From NCBI RefSeq assembly GCF_032854445.1, contig NC_088307.1, positions 14,830,017-14,894,016 of the forward strand: 64,000 bases of DNA, read 5' to 3'. The notes below the pieces were generated by a model. That model searched no databases. It saw nothing but the letters and a program-made list of their open reading frames with translations, and was not told the DNA's origin. Source of the DNA: Liolophura sinensis (taxonomy: Eukaryota; Mollusca; Polyplacophora; Chitonida; Chitonidae). Below, in pieces: positions 57,801 through 64,000 of this stretch. Each line of letters starts with the position of its first letter. Position 1 is the first letter of the stretch. A program made the position numbers and the translations under genes.

Positions 57801-60800
57801 GAATAATGTAGGTCACATGACTTGGCGTCCATGATGGATTTTTATGAAAAAGGCACAGTGTTACTGTACATGTGGCAATGGGAGGTTCTTCCTTTACTGC
57901 AAGACTGATATCTTGAAATGTATGTATACTAGAAATCTAAACATTTAACCTCATGTAAAGTTCAAACAAACTTTTTTGACTGTATTACGGTTATGAGTAC
58001 CCGGTATGGCTGTAAGAAAAGTAACAGCTTTAATTTGGCATCTATGCAGGAAGTTGGAAGCCCACTAGTTTTGCTAAAATCATAAGGCTTCCAAGCTGAC
58101 GGTTTTTAACTTTTTACAAACTTTATCATCAAATTACCAACTGCTGTTGTACAAAACTTAGCCCAGTTGTGACCCACTAAGCCGATATATAGGAAAAATA
58201 CGGAAATCTAAAAAAAAACAAGTCTTACCCAGACCCACTAATCCGATTGCCTTAAAAACTGATATGCACTGACAAGACTACTCGAGGTATCAGATGTGCA
58301 TGTGTATATGCAAATTTTTTTCAAATCGGTCCAGTAGTGTGTAAGCTCTTCTCAGATACTCTATCCATGCAGAGGCCTGTAGCTTCCATCTACTACCTCT
58401 GCTGAAAGAGCTCACATATGGATAATTAACGTAATCCAGAAGGAAACATGCATGAACATGCAGTTGTTGTAAACTTACTCTGACTGAATAAACGAGTAGA
58501 GAGACCAAAAATCATCAAATCCATTGATAGGGATTGGGTTAGTGTATTAACACTTTATTTGTGGGCAATCGTGACATCAGATATTGCTGAGGTACTTTTT
58601 TCTTTGGAAATGCAACACTTGGTATTCGACACGCGGCCCCTGTGTAAAATGTGAATATTAATGGAGACACATCTTCATTTCGATCAATCGATATTTCTAC
58701 TCGACCGCCAGGGTACATATTGCTGGTATGGAGACTTCACTGTCTTACACAGATTACTTTTCACTCTTATTAGAAATCGTGTGGTCTTTGGACGGAGCAA
58801 AGAATTCATCCATTCGAATGATCTGCCGTGGAGAGAGCTTAACACAGATTTGGTCTGACGTAGTCCGTAAAACCCATGTGGAAAGATGGCTTTGAAGACC
58901 GTTTAACTGCTAACACCTCTAGTTTACACTTGTATTTCAATGTATATGGAATTATCGTTTGATTTATTTATTTTAATTATTAGGGTTTTACGCCATACCC
59001 AAGAACGTTTCACTTACACGACAGTGGCCAGTATTTACCCATGACCATCCGCATACTGGAAGTAAAGATATTATTGTTACAATAAATGGTCGACAAAGTT
59101 GTGGTGACCTCACCTTGAGCGCATACTGGACATCTATGATGTCACATCCATCAAGCCGTGAAGGTGGGATGGCCGGGATGTGGAGTGGTTGCTGGTTGGC
59201 AAAATAGTCACCGGCTATTTTCACCGGCTCGAATTGTGATACGACATTCCGCAACTCTTTTGTATGACTCCCAGCTTTAAAAGTGAGATACTAGAACAGG
59301 AAAAAAGAATAAATGGATAAGTGGCCATAAAAATGACTAGTAGTATTAATTAATTTATTTATTTATTTGATTGGTGGTTTACGTCGTACTCAAGAATATT
59401 TCACTTATACGACAGCGGCCAGCATTATGGTGGGAGGACAACAGGTAGAGCCCTGGGGAAACCAACGACCATCCGCAGGTTTCTGCCAGACCTTCCCATA
59501 GTAGTATTAATACTGTCCCGAAATGAAGCAATATCCGCAACACCTACATTTAGGTTAGGTATCGGTGATTCCTACGATATACATATATTCACAGCTTCGA
59601 GGTTTACATCTATATTTAACGCTAATGCAAGTGATGTTAAGATTTATTTATTTATTTATTTGATTTGTGTTTTACACCGTACTCAAGAATATTTCACTTA
59701 TACGACGGCGGCCAGCATTATGGTGGGTGGAAACCGGGCAGAGCCCTGGGGAAACCCACGACCATCCGAAGGTTGCTGGCAGACCTTCCCACATACGGCC
59801 GGAGAGGAAGCCAGCATGAGCTGGACTTGAACTCACAGCGGCGGCATTGGTGAGAGACTCCTGGGTCATTGCGCTGCGCTAGCGTGCTAACCAACATGAT
59901 GTTAAGAAAGAATGATACTGTAAATGAGAAGTCAGAATCTAGTCAGAGCACTGTCCAGAGCGTGAGGGAAAATGGTATCACTCTCTACCTTCCCTTATGG
60001 CTGGGGTAAAAACTTAAGGCTGTAAGGTAGTTCTGCTTCACCTGTCTAAGTTCCACTGTTAAGGTGAGTATCTCTGGCACGCTGCTGGACACCTCTGCCG
60101 TGATAGGGATGGACTCTCCTGGCACGTAGCCTGTTCGGGGTATGTTTAGGGTTAATTTTGCAGCACCGTCCTCCACACAACAGCAGTTATACGAATTCTT
60201 CGAATCTTCCAGGTGCTGTGGCATCTACAAGTGTGCACGAAAATGTTATTCATGCACTGTGCATAACTGTAAGAAAGACGTATAGGCTAAAACAAAGAAC
60301 CGAAAAAAAAAAAAAAACGATCTGCGTATACCCATTAAACTTTTTGCCATTATTTTCGAATCCAGGCATCGAAACAGTCAGCTATTCACCGTGTCAAATT
60401 GTCCCTAATCACAAGATCTCATTCAAAACCAATGTTTCACAATTATATTTGAGAAACCTTAAACTAGTGTTATGGAATAGCCTTCTTCCAAATTCAAAAT
60501 GCGAAAATGCTCTTTCTTCCAGAATTAAATACTAGTTGGGTCTGCATGTGACTTACATCCGCACCCGGTTCAGAATTAAGATCCAGCTTGCCTAGAACAC
60601 TGAAGGCCTCTTTCACACAATGATCAAACTTCCATGGCCTGTCTATCCTACATTTGACGTAATATCTGACATATCCAAATTCCCCTTCGAAGGTACCGGG
60701 TAGTGCGGGTGGCAACTGAAACTGAAAGCTGAATCGGTGCTCGCCTTGGTGCAGATATTTGGTACCATCAGCTGCAATCGCAACCGAAAGAAAAAGTACT

Positions 60801-61245
60801 GTACACCATAAATCCTTATTTTTTTTTTCTCAGGTTGCTGTGCTGACGTAAGTAATACCTCTAAAGTCAGGAATAATTTAATATATTTAATATTTTAGTC
60901 TTAAAATATTCAGTACCTCGAAAAAGAGTTTGGACCTCTGTCGATGTTACTTCCACTCTAAACTATATATAGTGATCTCAAGAAGCTACGCGAAAAGCCT
61001 GTCAATTGCCTAAGGTTTACATAAATTGTTTTTAATATACTTAACCAAGATTAAAAGTCTGTTCCACCCTAGAATATCAATTTCACAATAGTTTTAAAAG
61101 TTGTTGTGAAAGCCACCATTACCTAGTTTAAATAAAGTATACGTGTGGTCCAAGTAGTCTTCATTTGCTTTATAGGTGTCGGTTGATTCTGACGTCTTCT
61201 TTTCAAACTTAACGAGGCTGTTTCCTTTGAAGGAAATCAGGATAC
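54768..61245 (-). CDS. Arrestin-domain-containing protein (alpha-arrestin), gene B, 5' end missing
   Basis: Exons in transcript order: 61123-61245, 60557-60771, 60042-60224, 59114-59290, 55843-56053, 54768-54889. They sum to 1031 bases and open in phase 1, so one upstream exon of gene A's type (118 bases) would complete the frame. Exons carry LPGTFEGEFGYVRYYVKCRI and RPW (N domain), TGYVPGESIPITAEV, IPPSRLDGCDIIDVQYALK and KGKIIIGTIPL (C domain), then a proline-rich tail and a final PPPSYEEC. PPSY is a PPxY motif that in this family binds WW domains of NEDD4-type ubiquitin ligases. The first exon was not found up to the window end, so it is probably beyond 64000. Family assignment is firm. 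Confidence 0.88.
55011..55558 (+). repeat. 31-bp minisatellite, about 17 copies, in the last intron of gene B
   Basis: Unit GAGCGGGGTCATGGCAGAGT then GGTTATACTGG, with variants CCGAGTGGTTA and TTAACCTCGG. Each unit carries TGGCNNAGTGGTTA, which looks like a tRNA box A. Open frames through it are by-products. Confidence 0.95.
55843..56053 (-). CDS. ARRDC gene B internal exon (equivalent to gene A exon 6)
   Basis: 211 bases, phase 0 to 1. It has the last C-domain strands (VKCKGKIIIGTIPLRSV) followed by a proline-rich linker including SAPPGPFPP. The acceptor is TTTCAG|GTA and the donor GATGC|GTAAGT. Confidence 0.88.
56195..56445 (-). mobile_element. SINE family 2 copy in an intron of gene B
   Basis: GTTTTTACGTCGTATTTTTT, GTCATATGGTAACAAGGAGT, the GGCAAGGCAAGTTCATGCCG block, GGGCCAACCAGTTCTGTTTC, TCAGTGCTGAGCGCCAAGG and GCAGCAACAAG. 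Confidence 0.7.
57483..57632 (-). mobile_element. SINE family 1, 3' half, in an intron of gene B
   Basis: TTATTTGACTGATGTTTTAA, GCCGCACTCAAG, GGCCAGCATTATGCTGGGAG, CAGAGCCCGGGGGAAAC and ACCTTCCCACGTAC. Confidence 0.83.
58958..59060 (-). mobile_element. SINE family 1, decayed tail fragment, in an intron of gene B
   Basis: GGGTTTTACGCCATACCCAA, GTTTCACTTACACGACAGTG and GACCATCCGCATACTGG, with a central deletion. Confidence 0.7.
59114..59290 (-). CDS. ARRDC gene B internal exon (equivalent to gene A exon 5)
   Basis: 177 bases, 59 codons, phase 0 to 0. It encodes YLTFKAGSHTKE through HIPAIPPSRLDGCDIIDVQY. The acceptor is GTTCTAG|TAT and the donor CTCAAG|GTGAGG. Confidence 0.9.
59347..59500 (-). 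mobile_element. SINE family 1, 3' half, in an intron of gene B
   Basis: (TTTA)n, GATTGGTGGTTTACGTCGTA, CACTTATACGACAGCGGCCA, GAGCCCTGGGGAAACCAACG and CAGACCTTCCC. Confidence 0.85.
59643..59896 (-). mobile_element. SINE family 1, nearly full-length with target-site duplication
   Basis: The complete tail and body, an inverse box B (GAGCTGGACTTGAACTCACA) and most of the head, ending GCTAACCAAC. The last ~17 bases of the head (with CTGAGCCATGGAGGCC in other copies) are missing, as expected of 5' truncation. An 11-base duplication, TGATGTTAAGA, flanks it at 59632-59642 and 59897-59907. Confidence 0.92.
60042..60224 (-). CDS. ARRDC gene B internal exon (equivalent to gene A exon 4)
   Basis: 183 bases, 61 codons. 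It starts MPQHLEDSKNSYNCCC and contains IPRTGYVPGESIPITAEV. The acceptor is CTTGTAG|ATG and the donor GACAG|GTGAAG. The opening ATG is an internal codon, not a start. Confidence 0.9.
60557..60771 (-). CDS. ARRDC gene B internal exon (equivalent to gene A exon 3)
   Basis: 215 bases, phase 1 to 0. Residues include GEHRFSFQFQLP, TFEGEFGYVRYYVKCRI and RPWKFD, the alpha-arrestin N-domain signature. The acceptor is ATTGCAG|CTG and the donor GCGGAT|GTAAGT. Confidence 0.9.
61123..61245 (-). CDS. ARRDC gene B internal exon (equivalent to gene A exon 2)
   Basis: 123 bases, phase 1 to 1. It encodes GILISFKGNSLVKFEKK and then an HTYTLFKLG end. The acceptor is GTTGCAG|GT and the donor CTAG|GTAATG. It has the same size and phases as gene A exon 2. 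Confidence 0.82.
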
Positions 61246-62727
61246 CTGCAACAGAAGAAAGGATATGTATATGTACCGGCACTTGGACAAATCAAATACA
61301 AAAACAGATTCTTCACCCACGGAACAATTAACCCATTTTTTCCTCAACCACAATATTTCCTATAGTTCATCTGTATGTAAAACCTCTGAGACAGATCCAC
61401 CAAAACCAGCTCTATCAGGGCATACACGTTAGTTGCCACAAAATGTTCGAAGGTCAAAGGTAGGTTGTGGTGATATGGTTAAAGGCACAGGCCAATCAAT
61501 CACAGCTTCCGGCTTTGGTTTAAACCAGTTTAAACCCGGCTTTGAACAAGTAATTCCACCTTTCTCATTGCGAGTCGGGGTTGTTGACGTCGATCGACGA
61601 CAATCGTCTATATAGCCGTTCAAACAGTCCAACGTTCGTTGATGACAACTTGCCTTTCACAAATATGGTGTGCATAGAGGTATCTGTACATCAAATGTAG
61701 GAGAAATCGTCAGTAACTTGCCAAAGATCGACGTTTGGCGTCAGGCACTCCCGTTCCCTAACTCCACAAAACTGACAACCATCATAGAAGAGAGGATTTC
61801 CATTTAAAAACATGGTTAAAAAAAAATGGTAAAGGGGCCAGATGTCAAGTAATCCGAGTCAATCATTAACTGGTTTATTTCGCGCATGTGCGTCCGTTGA
61901 ACACCGCGTGATGAAATATTCTTCTATGATATCAGAGCCTTGTGTGAATCGGTGGTAACACAACTAGCTGCAGGCCATGTAGAAATAATATTTATATTAT
62001 TTCTTTACTTTATTATTTCTTTTTTTATTTTTTTTTCTTTGTGGGGACAGGAGCTTACTTTATAAAGTAAGCAGGTCATTTCCTCGGGTCTCCAGTAGGT
62101 CGCTTGTCTACATGTACTCGTGCAGCACGCTTCACGTTGTTCATTCTATTTTATAGAAATAAGTGTATTGTAAGTAACGTCAGTCAAGTGTGTCAAGGGT
62201 CATTAAGGCTCCAGGGTCAGAAACACCAGTCCCGCCAGAAAATATCAGAAGCCAAATTTTGCTTCTTTGATAGCTGTTATTAGATTATGTATCCAACAAG
62301 TTGCAGTGTGAATGTAGCAATCTATCTAAAGACGACGACGCAATCAATCGCTGAAATTATGCCGGTAACTCCTATACAAACTGCAGATGAGCCTGATATA
62401 TGAAATATCACGGCTGCTGCAGGTCTCTATTCACCGATGCTAAATTGGTGATAAATTGATGTTGATTGTGGTGTCATAGCCTTTATTATACATATTATAC
62501 ATGTATTTCTGAAAAACAAGCTGGGAATAATGGAAATGGTGCCCACAATCTGCAGTTCCTCGGTCAAACTGTGCCGAGTGAAAGCTGTGTAGGTCACTAT
62601 ACACAACATGTAACTAGATGTAAAATACCCACGTCTTACAAACTTCATTCGAAGCTGATTACTTTCTCCATGTGGGCCTAATTCCCAGCTTACACATAGC
62701 TGGTAACGGTGCAGGGTCTGTTCATCT
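61246..62727. other. Stretch 5' of the known gene B exons, nothing recognised
   Basis: Presumably intron 1 of gene B. I looked on the minus strand for a start exon like gene A's (MRKLDDF-type with GETLKG) and found none. T-rich and AT-rich tracts only. Confidence 0.4.
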
Positions 62728-63842
62728 GTGTGGGCAGGGCCTTGTGTAGGCAGGGTTTTGCGTAGGTAAGGTTTTGTGTGGGCAGGCACTTGTGAAGGCA
62801 GAATATTGTGTAGGCAGGGTATTGTGTACAGACTGGTGTGAGCAGAGCTGAGCCTTGAGCTGATATACTCTTGTGTGGGCCGGGTCTTGTGTTGGCCGGG
62901 TCTTTGGTGGGCACGGTATTGGGTGGGCAGGATATTGTGTGGACAAAGACTTGTGTGTACACAGACTTGTATGGGCAGGGATTTGTGTTGGCAGGGTATT
63001 GTGTGGGTTTGGACTTGTTTGGGCTGGGTATTGTTTGGGCATGGGATTGTTTAGGGTCTTGTGTGGGCATGGTATTGTGTACACAAAGTATTGTGTGGAT
63101 GGGGTATTGTGTGGACAGGAACTTGTGTGATAGGGTAAGCCTAGTATTGTGTGGACAGGGTATTGTGGGGACAGGAACTTGTGTGGCCAGGGTATTGGGT
63201 GAGCAGGGTATTGGGTGAGCAGGATATTGTTTGGGCAGGGTATATTGTGGGTAGGGTATTGTGTGGACAGGGTATTGTGTGAGGATTGTATTGTGTGGAT
63301 AGAGACTTTTCTGGACAGGGTATTATGTGGACAGGAACTTGTGTGGGCAGGGTATTGTGTGGGCAGGGTATTGTGTGAGCATGGCATGGTGTGGAAAGGG
63401 TATTGTGTGGATAGAGACTTGTGTGGGCAGGGTATTGTGTGGGCAGGGACTTGTGTGGACAGGGTATTGTGTGGGCAGGGTATTGTGTGGGCAAGGTTTT
63501 GCAGAGTGGGCAGCGCATTGTGTGCACAGAGACTTTTGTGCGCAGGATATTGTGTAGGCTGGGTAATGTGTGGACATGGTCTCGTGTGAACAAGGTATTG
63601 TGTGGGCAGAGTATTGTGTGGACTGGGTACTGTGTGGGCAGGGACTTGTGTGGGCAGGGTATTGTGTCGGTAGGGACTTGTGTGGACATGGTGTTGTGTG
63701 GGCATGGAATTAATTAGGGGCTTGTGTGGGCATGGTATTGTGTGCACATAGTATTGTGTGGACAGGGTATTGTGTGGCCAGGAACTTGTGTGGGTAGGGT
63801 ATGGTGTAAGCAGGGTATTGTGTGGGCAGGGTATTATGTGAG
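62728..63842 (+). repeat. 16-bp G-rich minisatellite, about 70 copies
   Basis: Unit GGGCAGGGTATTGTGT, with 17-base variants such as GGGACTTGTGTGGGCAG. 16 is one more than a multiple of 3, so the three frames alternate, giving long stop-free frames on both strands. It ends directly at the SINE at 63844. Confidence 0.95.
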
Positions 63843-63843
63843 C

Positions 63844-64000
63844 GGGGCCTCCATGGCTCAGTTGGTTAGCGCACTAGCGCAGCGTAATGACCCAGGAGTC
63901 TCTCACCAATGCGGTCGCTGTGAGTTCAAGTCCATCTCATGCTGGCTTCCTCTCCGGCCGTACGTGGGAAGGTTTGCCAGTATCCTGCGGATGGGTGTGG
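63844..64000 (+). mobile_element. SINE family 1, intact tRNA-like head, cut by window end
   Basis: GGGGCCTCCATGGCTCAGTT then GGTTAGCGC (box A), GTGAGTTCAAGTCCATCTCA (box B), and GTACGTGGGAAGGTTTGCCA. It is the best head in the window. The body and tail continue beyond 64000. Confidence 0.9.

Noticed and set aside
62722-63747. 341-codon minus-strand open frame rich in PTQYPAHTIPCPH
   Set aside because: It is a by-product of the 16-bp array: all three frames are stop-free and alternate with each unit, and plus-strand frames are equally long.
63844-63935. A true tRNA gene
   Set aside because: Boxes A and B are present, but no anticodon stem or 3' acceptor closure; the same head occurs on other SINE copies.

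Overview
The window looks like nuclear DNA from a marine lophotrochozoan, most likely a mollusc. Three things point that way. Two host genes are split into short exons with good splice sites. About 20 copies of a tRNA-derived SINE are present, whose 3' tail (GTGTTTTACGCCGTACTC then AAGAATATTTCAC) I associate with molluscan genomes. The rest is AT-rich, intron- and repeat-dominated sequence with LINE, Gypsy and Tc1 remnants and many minisatellites. No rRNA, intact tRNA, CRISPR or bacterial-type gene is visible. The species assignment is inference.

The host genes are two arrestin-domain-containing (alpha-arrestin, ARRDC-type) genes in tandem on the minus strand. Gene A runs from 37312 (ATG) to 24409 (TAA) in six coding exons and predicts 333 aa. 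Gene B runs from 61245 to 54768 in six exons; its first exon is not in the window or was not recognised. The two share intron phases and nearly identical exon sizes up to exon 5, so they are paralogues from tandem duplication. Gene B ends in a PPSY motif, the classical docking site for NEDD4-family ubiquitin ligases. Gene A ends earlier, at a stop that overlaps a consensus splice donor, and has no PPxY.

Layout: 1-2442 is AT-rich intergenic DNA with SINEs. 2443-15236 is a direct tandem duplication (6350 and 6444 bp, almost identical), whose only large difference is a deletion in copy 1 with a templated inverted insertion. 15237-18060 is intergenic, with a diverged direct repeat. 18080-19745 is a decayed RNase-H-bearing LINE. 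20100-24280 holds a SINE, an unrecognised possible terminal exon and two minisatellites. 24287-37312 is ARRDC gene A; its introns hold SINEs, a Tc1 transposase remnant interrupted by a SINE, and a long pyrimidine-rich VNTR next to an acceptor. 38509-43811 is dominated by E-box-containing and 43-46 bp minisatellites. 44100-48300 is a second decayed LINE, in which two segments of coding sequence became minisatellites (84 bp and 53 bp units). 51439-54102 is a rearranged Gypsy-type LTR retrotransposon on the minus strand. 54768-61245 is ARRDC gene B. 62728-63842 is a 16-bp G-rich minisatellite abutting a SINE that runs off the window end.

No obviously new multi-gene system was found. The most unusual content is structural: minisatellite birth inside a LINE, the templated deletion in the tandem duplication, the microhomology-joined retroelement, and the loss of the PPxY tail in one of two tandem ARRDC genes.
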